Positions 1-7,758 of a DNA stretch of 64,000 nucleotides are shown here, in pieces. The stretch lies in contig NZ_JADOET010000001.1 in NCBI RefSeq assembly GCF_015645385.1, positions 124,001-188,000 of the forward strand, given 5' to 3'. Every line of letters starts with the position of its first letter. The first letter of the stretch is position 1. Under the pieces are notes generated by a model, which searched no databases, had not been told where the DNA came from, and saw nothing but the letters and a program-made list of their open reading frames with translations. The stretch is from Winogradskyella marina (lineage in GTDB: Bacteria > Bacteroidota > Bacteroidia > Flavobacteriales > Flavobacteriaceae). A program made the position numbers and the translations under genes.

Positions 1-75
1 TGTTTAACATAAATAGTTTAAAATTTCAACTGTACTTTGCGTTACAATTGTTACAATGCTTAACTAATAAAATTT

Positions 76-83
76 TATCTTTG
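76..83 (+). promoter_or_regulatory. Bacteroidota -10 box for the DUF983 gene
   Basis: TATCTTTG matches the Bacteroidota sigma-A -10 consensus TAnnTTTG and lies about 35 bases before the ATG at 119. No TTTG box is seen at the ideal upstream distance, so the call rests on the -10 box alone. Confidence 0.5.
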
Positions 84-118
84 CATGGTTATAATTCGCA
101 AAAATAAAGGTTTTAGTT

Positions 119-520
119 ATGATTAGAAAAGGAATGAAACTTTATAGTATACTTTTTGGTGTATGTCCTAAATGTCACCAAGAATCTATGTATCAAAACA
201 AAAACCCTTATGCGATTACTGAAGTCATAAAAATGAACGAGACCTGCTCCCACTGTAATACAAAATATCAGATTGAGCCTTCCTTTTTCTATGGGTCTAT
301 GTATGTGAGTTATGCTGTTGGTATTGCTTTTGCCGTAGCCGCGTTTATAATTAGTTATAACATTTTAGGATCTTCGCTTATTACTGCATTTGTTGCTATT
401 ATGGCTACCTTAATTGGGCTTTTCCCTGTAATAATGCGTCTATCTCGAAATATTTGGATTAATATCTTTATGAGTTATGATAAAGAATTAGCTGAGAAAA
501 GTACAAAGGCAGAATCCTAA
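119..520 (+). CDS. DUF983 family membrane protein
   Basis: The 133-residue protein has two CxxC pairs in its N-terminal part (CPKC near residue 17, CSHC near residue 42), consistent with a small zinc-ribbon-like head. Two hydrophobic segments follow (about residues 60-85 and 88-105). This layout is typical of DUF983 proteins, which are common in Bacteroidota and have no established function. It ends 45 bases from the convergent FAD oxidoreductase gene. The start is supported by the TATCTTTG box upstream. The family call is firm; a role in metal binding at the membrane is only inference. Confidence 0.8.
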   Translation: MIRKGMKLYSILFGVCPKCHQESMYQNKNPYAITEVIKMNETCSHCNTKYQIEPSFFYGSMYVSYAVGIAFAVAAFIISYNILGSSLITAFVAIMATLIGLFPVIMRLSRNIWINIFMSYDKELAEKSTKAES

Positions 521-564
521 AATTGAATGAACCACGTGACTAAAAATCGCTCTTCTATTTAGTT

Positions 565-1614
565 CTATTTTTCATTAAATCTGTTGATATCAATTTCAGA
601 ATCTAAAGATTCATTCGTTTCAATTAACTTAAAAAGTTGCTTAGACACATAAGGTGCTATCATAACTCCTCGTGTTCCTAACCCATTTAACACATATAAG
701 TTGTTATGCTTAAAATGTCTTCCCACTAAAGGTCTTCTATCTTTAACGGTTGGTCTTACTCCTGCAATATGACCTACGACTTCGAAATTACATGTTAAAA
801 ATTTTCCCAGTTTCAATAGCAACTCTTCTTTTGCTTTTTCTGTAGGCACATTAGACTTATCGTTATTATCATAAGTTGCACCTACATTATACAAATCATT
901 TCCAAGTGGAATAACAAAAACTGAAGATTTAATGGCGTAATCAATTTTTAAATCTGGTGCTTTTATCGTTAAAATTTCACCTTTAGAACCTGTAAGAGGA
1001 AGGTGATTAAAATATGGGTTCTGTTTCACACCAAAGCCTTCTGCAAAAACAATTTGATTCGTTTTTAAATTTTCATAATGAATGGCATCATTTTCAAACT
1101 GTATGTTGTTATAAACAAATGATGTTTCAAACAGACTGTTATTGGATTTTAAAAACGCTTTATAATTTAGGATTAATGTTTCGGTATCAATTCGGCCTGC
1201 GTGTAACACTTCACCAAACCCAAAATTCGCATCAATATATTCAGACGAATTTTTAATCAAATTTGTAGATAGAAAAGGCTCTAATGACGGCTTATCTGAG
1301 GCTGTAAACCATTTATTTTGTTCTTCTATTGATATGAAACGTCTTAAGATGGAGAGTTCATAATCTATTTTAATCTTTAATTCGTTTTCAATTTTAGAAT
1401 ATAAAGGACGGGCTAAGGCTAACTGTTCTTTTGCTTTCCAAACCTTTGAAAATCGCTTAAGTATAACAGGATTATATAACCCGGCTGCTACTATAGATGA
1501 TTTTTGTGAGCTATCATCAAACACAACAAATGTTTTATTGTGTACACGCAATTCTTCACAAAATGCTATACTAGCTAATCCACAACCTACTATGATATAA
1601 TCTACTTCCTTCAT
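565..1614 (-). CDS. FAD-dependent oxidoreductase (DAO/GlpO-like)
   Basis: The N-terminus carries a dinucleotide-binding beta-alpha-beta unit (DYIIVGCGLAS, residues 5-15), and near the C-terminus a segment with GVRPTVKDRRPLVG is typical of D-amino-acid-oxidase-type flavoproteins. At 349 residues it fits a soluble DAO-family enzyme. The substrate cannot be read from sequence. It is downstream of gldN on the same strand, but a strong terminator after gldN (1714-1749) suggests it is transcribed separately. The beta-alpha-beta motif reads GCGLAS rather than the textbook GxGxxG, which is tolerated in the family. Confidence 0.8.
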   Translation of the reverse strand: MKEVDYIIVGCGLASIAFCEELRVHNKTFVVFDDSSQKSSIVAAGLYNPVILKRFSKVWKAKEQLALARPLYSKIENELKIKIDYELSILRRFISIEEQNKWFTASDKPSLEPFLSTNLIKNSSEYIDANFGFGEVLHAGRIDTETLILNYKAFLKSNNSLFETSFVYNNIQFENDAIHYENLKTNQIVFAEGFGVKQNPYFNHLPLTGSKGEILTIKAPDLKIDYAIKSSVFVIPLGNDLYNVGATYDNNDKSNVPTEKAKEELLLKLGKFLTCNFEVVGHIAGVRPTVKDRRPLVGRHFKHNNLYVLNGLGTRGVMIAPYVSKQLFKLIETNESLDSEIDINRFNEK

Positions 1615-1713
1615 TTTTTTAACATTATCACAAAAGTAAATAAATCTATATTCCTAACGTCGCAAGGCGCAAATTATGTTTGGAGCAATCATAATATCCC
1701 AAACATTTCGATA

Positions 1714-1749
1714 TAAAAAAAACGCCCACTTAAAAAGTGAGCGTTTATA
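1714..1749 (-). terminator. Terminator after gldN
   Basis: An inverted repeat (AAACGC..CACTT / AAGTG.GCGTTT) is followed on the minus strand by a run of T. It lies just past the gldN stop and would end the gldKLMN transcript. Confidence 0.8.
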
Positions 1750-1769
1750 TTGTTTTATGTTGAAGCTAA

Positions 1770-2681
1770 TTAGTAACTCCACATATCTTGTTCAAAGTTT
1801 CTGATTTTATCTTTGATTCGTTCTGATTCTAAAAGTTGCATTAATGCATTTTCAGCCACATACTCTTTTACTTCTCTATCACCATAAACATTTTCTTCTT
1901 TGTAGATAATACCACTAAAGCGTCTGCTATTTAATAAATGATCGAAAGATAAAGGCACTGCGCTATTCTTATTATTGAAAGCTTTAGCCTCATGAAGAAT
2001 ATCTCTTATTTCTGGAAAAAACACCCAATACAAACCAATTGGTTCTTTATTCATTTCATCATCAGAGTCAATAAAATTCACATCTGGTGCTGCAGGTGCA
2101 ATACCAAGAATACGATATTTTAATTCTCCTTGACGTTTATCAAAGTACCAAAGTCCTTTTACTAAATACGATTTAATGTCTGCTGGTCCAATCTCTCTAC
2201 GAACTTTATATTCTTCTGGTACAAGAGCCGTATCAGTAACACCTTCTGCATTCATCCAATCAATTCCTACATCAAGAACTCTTTCCATTACTAAAGCAGG
2301 TGCCAAATCTTCCATGGTACGTTCTTCAGTAAAATAGGCATCTGCATATACCTTTGGAATAGTGCCATTCTCGATATTTTCCTTTAATACCATATACAAT
2401 GATTTTCTATCATCGCCTAAGTTATCTTCAATAGGAAAGTATAACGGAAAGTTTGCACGCTCATCTAGAACAATTTTTTCCCAAGTCATTTTAGAAAACA
2501 AAATATCTCTGTCTCCGACATATCCATATTCTAAAGGCTTATCGTTATCTAGAAGTAACTGCGCTTCAGTTTTCATACCAATTTCTTCTGGTATTTTTGC
2601 ATTTAGGATATTAGCCTGAGCAAACATACTGTTTGCGGCTAAAACACCTATTCCTATACATAAAAAGCTTTTTAAATTCAT
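1770..2681 (-). CDS. gldN: Gliding motility / T9SS protein GldN
   Basis: The 303-residue protein starts with a signal peptide (MNLKSFLCIGIGVLAANSMFAQA). It matches GldN/PorN, the periplasmic partner of the GldK outer-membrane lipoprotein that together form the ring of the type IX secretion system. Recognition rests on the overall sequence (for example the segment around WYFDKRQGELKYRILGIAP) and on its place as the last gene of gldKLMN. Length is close to that of known GldN. It follows gldM by 51 bases, so co-transcription is likely. Confidence 0.95.
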   Translation of the reverse strand: MNLKSFLCIGIGVLAANSMFAQANILNAKIPEEIGMKTEAQLLLDNDKPLEYGYVGDRDILFSKMTWEKIVLDERANFPLYFPIEDNLGDDRKSLYMVLKENIENGTIPKVYADAYFTEERTMEDLAPALVMERVLDVGIDWMNAEGVTDTALVPEEYKVRREIGPADIKSYLVKGLWYFDKRQGELKYRILGIAPAAPDVNFIDSDDEMNKEPIGLYWVFFPEIRDILHEAKAFNNKNSAVPLSFDHLLNSRRFSGIIYKEENVYGDREVKEYVAENALMQLLESERIKDKIRNFEQDMWSY

Positions 2682-2732
2682 CTTGTCGTTTATTATAATT
2701 TGGGATTTTCTTTTTAACTGCGATTAATTATC

Positions 2733-4304
2733 TTAGTTAGATACCTCAATTGTTACAGGAGATACACCCTTTAGATTATAACTAGAATTTCCAGTTATCT
2801 TCGCTTTAATATTAAAAATTGTAACTACATCACCAGTACGTGCTCTACCAATTGCTGCTTTAGCTTGACTGTTCATTTTAGTACCAGCAACATTTACTGT
2901 AGGCTGACCCGGAACTTTAACTTGGAATGATGTTACATTAATTGGTAAATCAAATACAAAGTCGTCTAACTTAGCACCAACAGTACCAATTTCTATATTT
3001 CTTTTTGGTAATCTTACCATACCATCTTGTCCTGAAATAGTACCAGTTGGCTTTGGAATATCTTTAATTCTAAAGGTTTTTTGATCACTAGCAGGTGAAC
3101 CATCGTCTAAAGTAGCAGTCACATTAATTGTTACTTCTCTACCAGTACCTGGATTCATAACATATTTTCCACCACTACCTGCAGGTGATAGTCCAGCACC
3201 TGAAGCTCTTACTTTATTGTCTGGTACACCAGCAAAAGAAATAGTCATTGGGTTAGCAACACCACGATAAACAACGTTCATCTTATCTGCAGAAATTGTT
3301 GCAGAATTTGGTCTTGGTACAACCACATAGTTTGCTTTAATTGGAATTTTTAACTCTTCATTGTTTTCAATAAAAGTAAACTCACCATTAATTTCATGTT
3401 CACCAACATTACCAACATTAAAACCTAATGTTGCAGCACCTGTAGAATCAATTGCTTCACTTAGGTTAACCTCTTGTCCTTGAACCGTTAATGCTGTTGG
3501 CGGTACATTAGCATACTTACCAATTACAACTCTACCTTGAAACTGCTCTCCTGCAAAAAATGCAGACTTATCAGCTAATACAATGGCTTGATAGTTATTA
3601 AGTGTTGTCGCTTCAGAAACGATATTACCTAGAAATAAACTAAACATATCAGACTCTGTAACTCTAACATCATTCTGTAATGCTGTTAACTTAGTATAAG
3701 ATGCAATCGCTGGGTAACCTTGAAAGTTATAGTTTAACCAATCGATTTTTTTACCATCTTTATTCTCTTCTTGTGCTGTACTGAATGTTTTTTCAAAAGC
3801 TTCAGCTCTACCTCTATAGCTCTCATCTTTAGCTAAGATATCATTGATTGCACTTTTGTACTGGTTTAAATTCGCCATTACTTCTTCGCCTTTTTTAGTA
3901 AGACGATCTCCTGTAAACCAAGCTTCATCAAGAATATCGGTTTTATCCATAGCTTCGAAAGGTAATTTACCGTTCTCATCTAATTCATATTCACCAGTTT
4001 CGATAATATCTCTTTTAAGGGACTCAAGATAAGTAAAGAACTTATCAGATGCGATTTTCACCTGTTGTGCTCTTGCCGCTGAAGCCTTAAATGCTTCAGG
4101 GTTTTCTTCTCCTTTTCTTTCTAGTTCGGCCAACAACATATCATTTCGTTCTGCCGTAGATTCATTCGCATCAGCAAATTTTGCTTCCATTAACCCAAAT
4201 GCAGATAATACTTCTTTAGACATATTCATTGCCATCATAGCAATAAATACTAAGTACATTAAGTTAATCATTTTTTGCCTTGCGGATAGTTTTCCTCCTG
4301 CCAT
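2733..4304 (-). CDS. gldM: Gliding motility / T9SS motor protein GldM
   Basis: The 523-residue protein has one N-terminal membrane helix (about residues 11-32, MINLMYLVFIAMMAMNM) and a large periplasmic part that in the family folds into four domains reaching the GldKN ring. With GldL it forms the proton-driven rotary motor of type IX secretion and gliding. The periplasmic region contains Ig-like stretches with NPMTISFAGVPDN typical of GldM/PorM D2-D4 domains. It lies between gldL and gldN, 50 bases from each. Confidence 0.96.
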   Translation of the reverse strand: MAGGKLSARQKMINLMYLVFIAMMAMNMSKEVLSAFGLMEAKFADANESTAERNDMLLAELERKGEENPEAFKASAARAQQVKIASDKFFTYLESLKRDIIETGEYELDENGKLPFEAMDKTDILDEAWFTGDRLTKKGEEVMANLNQYKSAINDILAKDESYRGRAEAFEKTFSTAQEENKDGKKIDWLNYNFQGYPAIASYTKLTALQNDVRVTESDMFSLFLGNIVSEATTLNNYQAIVLADKSAFFAGEQFQGRVVIGKYANVPPTALTVQGQEVNLSEAIDSTGAATLGFNVGNVGEHEINGEFTFIENNEELKIPIKANYVVVPRPNSATISADKMNVVYRGVANPMTISFAGVPDNKVRASGAGLSPAGSGGKYVMNPGTGREVTINVTATLDDGSPASDQKTFRIKDIPKPTGTISGQDGMVRLPKRNIEIGTVGAKLDDFVFDLPINVTSFQVKVPGQPTVNVAGTKMNSQAKAAIGRARTGDVVTIFNIKAKITGNSSYNLKGVSPVTIEVSN

Positions 4305-4354
4305 TTCTAATTAGTTTTTAATTGTTAATAATTAATTTTGATTATAAAAACCAA

Positions 4355-4990
4355 TTAGTTTTTGTTCATTGCAGATAGCATACCACCATACACACCATTT
4401 AAAGATGATAAGTTAGAAGCTAAAGATTGCATTTGCTCTTTTAATTTAGTAGCATTTTCTACAGCTTCTTCATTAATTGCAGCTTGACGGTTTGCACTAT
4501 CCATTTGTACTTTATAAAGGCTATTTAAAGACTCCATTTGAGCTGCCGCTAAAGACATTTCTTCACTGTATTTCTTTTGTGCTGCCATTGAATCAACAGT
4601 TGGAGAGATTCCTTTTGCTGCTCCTTCAAAGTTTTTAATGCTATCTCCTAAGCTTGCCATAAGCGCACCATCAATTTTAGCATCTTTTAATAAGTTGTCT
4701 AATTTTTTAGATAACATTCCTTCAGCATCTTTTGGTGCCTCAACAGCTTTCTTTTTTGCTCCTAAGGTTTGTCCACCAGCTAATTCTGGATATACAAGTG
4801 ACCAATCTAAGTCGTCTCCTTGCTTTTCAAATGCTGAAATTGTAAATACTAAAGCTTCAACAATCATACCTATAGTTAAAATAAGGGATGCATAAGGCCA
4901 GTGCTGAATTTTAAATAACGCTCCAAGGATTACAATTGCAGCTCCAAGTCCGTAGACCATATTCATTGTTGATAATTTCTTTTGTGCCAT
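4355..4990 (-). CDS. gldL: Gliding motility / T9SS motor protein GldL
   Basis: The 211-residue inner-membrane protein has two N-terminal helices (about residues 12-26 and 34-54) and a cytoplasmic coiled-coil-rich tail. A glutamate inside the second helix (E45, in IVEALVFTISAF) corresponds to the conserved membrane acidic residue thought to couple proton flow to GldLM rotation. H30 sits in the loop between the helices. Genes on both sides are gldK and gldM, as in other Flavobacteriaceae. The C-terminal tail contains many Ala, Gln and Ser residues and ends near a predicted coil. Confidence 0.95.
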   Translation of the reverse strand: MAQKKLSTMNMVYGLGAAIVILGALFKIQHWPYASLILTIGMIVEALVFTISAFEKQGDDLDWSLVYPELAGGQTLGAKKKAVEAPKDAEGMLSKKLDNLLKDAKIDGALMASLGDSIKNFEGAAKGISPTVDSMAAQKKYSEEMSLAAAQMESLNSLYKVQMDSANRQAAINEEAVENATKLKEQMQSLASNLSSLNGVYGGMLSAMNKN

Positions 4991-5073
4991 GATTTTTAAG
5001 TTTTTGTTTTCAAATGAGCTTGGTTAATTAATACTCATTTAGGATTAATATTTAGTTTTAAGTTAAGTTTAGG

Positions 5074-6426
5074 TTAATTTGTTGCTGCGTTTTTAGTGAC
5101 TTCAGTTCCCATATAATCTTGAACTGTTCTAAATCCGATATAGCTTCTTGCAGAATCTGCATATTCATAATCTCTAGAGCTTACTTGTAAGAAATAAGCA
5201 ACATCTTTCCAAGATCCACCTCTTACTACTTTACGAGCATTATCAGGATCGTTTACATTAGGATTAATTGATGAAGCATATTCATATGATGCAGGATCGT
5301 AAGAACCATTTACCCATTCTGAAACATTACCTGCCATATTATACAAGTTGAAATCATTAGGATCGTAAGCATCTGCTTCTACAGTATATAATGCCTGATC
5401 TGCAGCATAATCTCCACGTAATGGTTTAAAGTTTGCCATAAAACAACCTCTGTCGTTTTTAGTATATGGTCCACCCCAAGGATACGATGCTCCTTGTAAA
5501 CCTCCACGTGCAGCATATTCCCACTCTGCTTCAGATGGTAATCTGTATGAGTTTACTGGTTGTCTACCTCTCTTCTTTCTATCGGCATTGTGATATAACG
5601 TTCTCCACTGACAGAACGCTTGCGCTTGCTTCCAAGATACACCTACAACCGGATAATCTCCATAAGCATCATGCCAAAAATAATCGTTATGCATTGGTTC
5701 ATTATAAGAATATGCGAAATCTCTAATCCAAGCTGTTGTATCTGGATATACTTCAACTTCTTGCTGAACTACAACCTCAGATCGCTTTAACCCTCTATTT
5801 TTAGCGGCTTTTTGAATATCCATATAGGTATACTGGAACTTAAATTGCTTTACATCCCAAGTACGTTGACCATTATATGACTCTTCTAATGGTAAGTACA
5901 TACCATCCATTACCTCAGCATACAATTCATCTGGATAGTCATCCGTGCTAAAGTGTAAATCTACGTCTCTATTAATTTTTCTTTGCTGATTACCATAGGT
6001 ATTCACCATGTAGCTTTCGTAAGCGTTAAGATTTTCTGGATCTGCGTCTACATATGCAAATTCACCAATATCTCCATTTCCTGGTGTTTTACCCTCTAAG
6101 TCAGCCATCTCAGCTAATTTTAATCTTAGAGTAGAATCTCTTACCCACTCTACAAATTGACGATACTCGCTATTTGTAATCTCAGTTTCATCCATGTAAA
6201 ATGCACGAACTGTTGCTGTTCTTGTTGGGGCATCTTGTACTCCAGCTAAATCATCATCTGATTTACCCATAATAAAAGCACCTCCAGGTACCAAGGTCAT
6301 TCCATAGGGCTTTTCCGGGTGCCATTTTTTACCTTGTACACCAACCAATTGTCCACGATCACCAGAATTACAACTGGCTACCATAACTAGTACTGTGGTT
6401 AGTAAAATAAACTTCTTAATATTCAT
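5074..6426 (-). CDS. gldK: Gliding motility / T9SS lipoprotein GldK
   Basis: The 450-residue protein begins with a lipoprotein signal (LVMVASC, lipidated Cys near residue 19). The rest shows the formylglycine-generating-enzyme/sulfatase-modifying fold: MTLVPGGAFIMG near residue 45, then YRLPSEAEWEYAARGG, NMAGNVSEWV and VRGGSWKD near the end. In GldK/PorK this fold is structural, forming the outer-membrane ring with GldN. It is the first gene of gldKLMN, 84 bases before gldL. The paralog gldJ is not in this window. Confidence 0.95.
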   Translation of the reverse strand: MNIKKFILLTTVLVMVASCNSGDRGQLVGVQGKKWHPEKPYGMTLVPGGAFIMGKSDDDLAGVQDAPTRTATVRAFYMDETEITNSEYRQFVEWVRDSTLRLKLAEMADLEGKTPGNGDIGEFAYVDADPENLNAYESYMVNTYGNQQRKINRDVDLHFSTDDYPDELYAEVMDGMYLPLEESYNGQRTWDVKQFKFQYTYMDIQKAAKNRGLKRSEVVVQQEVEVYPDTTAWIRDFAYSYNEPMHNDYFWHDAYGDYPVVGVSWKQAQAFCQWRTLYHNADRKKRGRQPVNSYRLPSEAEWEYAARGGLQGASYPWGGPYTKNDRGCFMANFKPLRGDYAADQALYTVEADAYDPNDFNLYNMAGNVSEWVNGSYDPASYEYASSINPNVNDPDNARKVVRGGSWKDVAYFLQVSSRDYEYADSARSYIGFRTVQDYMGTEVTKNAATN

Positions 6427-6585
6427 AGTAACTCTAGGTTAAATTAGTCCTTATTATTTTTGAGGTCGTAAACATATTTATATATTTCCGAATAAACAAC
6501 TTTTTTTCTCTTTTTTTTACACTTCACCCTTAAAATAAGCATTTCGTCGATTAAACTTATGTTAAAATCCGATAAAATGCGCATT

Positions 6586-7758
6586 TCAAAAGCTATTCTT
6601 CCTGTAAGCTTTATACCAGCGTTCTGGTATTTCACCTTGAGTTGCATGCACATAATCGGAATGCATGCATGGTAATAACGTATGCTTTTTTAATTTATTA
6701 TTAACGTTTGGCAAAAACGGAATCTCTATCCACCAACGACCTGTTTTTAAACTCTTATAAAATATTAATTCATCATTATCAACTAATACATTATACTTTT
6801 GGTAATGGTTTTCATTTTTAAAATCGTCATCTTTCACTCTACAATTAACTCCTTCTATAAAGTACCATATCATTTGTGCTACCAACATTGCGGTTGCACT
6901 ATCATTCTTAGATACGTTATATTCATAAATACCAAAAGAAGTGACCTTATTACTTATACCAGCATATCTACTAATAGCACATATTTCTTTTCCTGAAAAA
7001 CCATTTGGTGAATATTTCTGATTTTCACTTACCTCAGCAGCTCTAACTGATTTTAAATCTACTGAAACAATATGCGCATCTCGCATTAACGGTTCTACTC
7101 TACTTATGTCTCCAGAAATCTCTCCTAATCGGTAGGCCTCAAAGTACAGCTTTTCTATGAGATCTATTTCTTCTTGGGAGTTAAAGTATGTTTGATATCC
7201 TATTGTTGTGTAATTAAACAAATTATAGGGCTCTTCTACAATGACTTTACCCACATAACTATTATTCTTTATAGGAAGGTTGGCATCACCTAAATCAAAA
7301 TTTGTATCTACACTTACAACGTTAACCATTGGTAGAATAGAATCGTACGCACGGTAATTGGCATACGTTAAATCTTGACTTCCTCCCAACACAATAGGTA
7401 TAATACCTTTTTCTACCAAAACAGTAATTGCAGTGCGAATTGCAAAATAAGTATCTTCAACTGTTTCGCCTGGTTCAATATCACCAAGGTCTGCTATTGT
7501 AGTATGCCAATTTCCAGGAAATAGCGTATAAAGTGTTTTTCGAATCGTATCGAAATTAATAGGAGCACCTATATAATTAACATCATTTCTATTTTCTTGA
7601 ACTCCGATAATCGCCATTTGAACGTTTTCCAAATCTGGAATTCCGTTTTGACGCGAATGAACCTTGATTTTTTTTCCTAGCGCTTGTTGCGCTGTTAGTT
7701 CGTTATGAGCTAAAATCGCATCTGAAACAGGCGTAAGGAAATTAAAATTCATACTCAA
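6586..7758 (-). CDS. Ureohydrolase-fold protein (annotated as formimidoylglutamase family), metal ligands altered
   Basis: The 390-residue protein has the order of motifs of the arginase/agmatinase/formimidoylglutamase family, but key manganese ligands differ. The GGxH motif reads GGSQD (residues 125-129), DAHxD reads DTNFD (151-155), and SxDxDxxDP reads SVDLKSVRA (232-240). So two motif histidines and at least one aspartate are missing, and ordinary ureohydrolase catalysis looks unlikely. No hutHUI genes are nearby. The gene starts one base after the topA stop and precedes gldK. A structural or regulatory role is possible but unsupported by direct evidence. Confidence 0.75.
   Translation of the reverse strand: MSMNFNFLTPVSDAILAHNELTAQQALGKKIKVHSRQNGIPDLENVQMAIIGVQENRNDVNYIGAPINFDTIRKTLYTLFPGNWHTTIADLGDIEPGETVEDTYFAIRTAITVLVEKGIIPIVLGGSQDLTYANYRAYDSILPMVNVVSVDTNFDLGDANLPIKNNSYVGKVIVEEPYNLFNYTTIGYQTYFNSQEEIDLIEKLYFEAYRLGEISGDISRVEPLMRDAHIVSVDLKSVRAAEVSENQKYSPNGFSGKEICAISRYAGISNKVTSFGIYEYNVSKNDSATAMLVAQMIWYFIEGVNCRVKDDDFKNENHYQKYNVLVDNDELIFYKSLKTGRWWIEIPFLPNVNNKLKKHTLLPCMHSDYVHATQGEIPERWYKAYRKNSF

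Noticed and set aside
6444-6653. Short minus-strand frame at the 3' end of the ureohydrolase-like gene
   Set aside because: It overlaps that gene in another frame, has no domain or signal peptide, and ends in a low-complexity Lys run.
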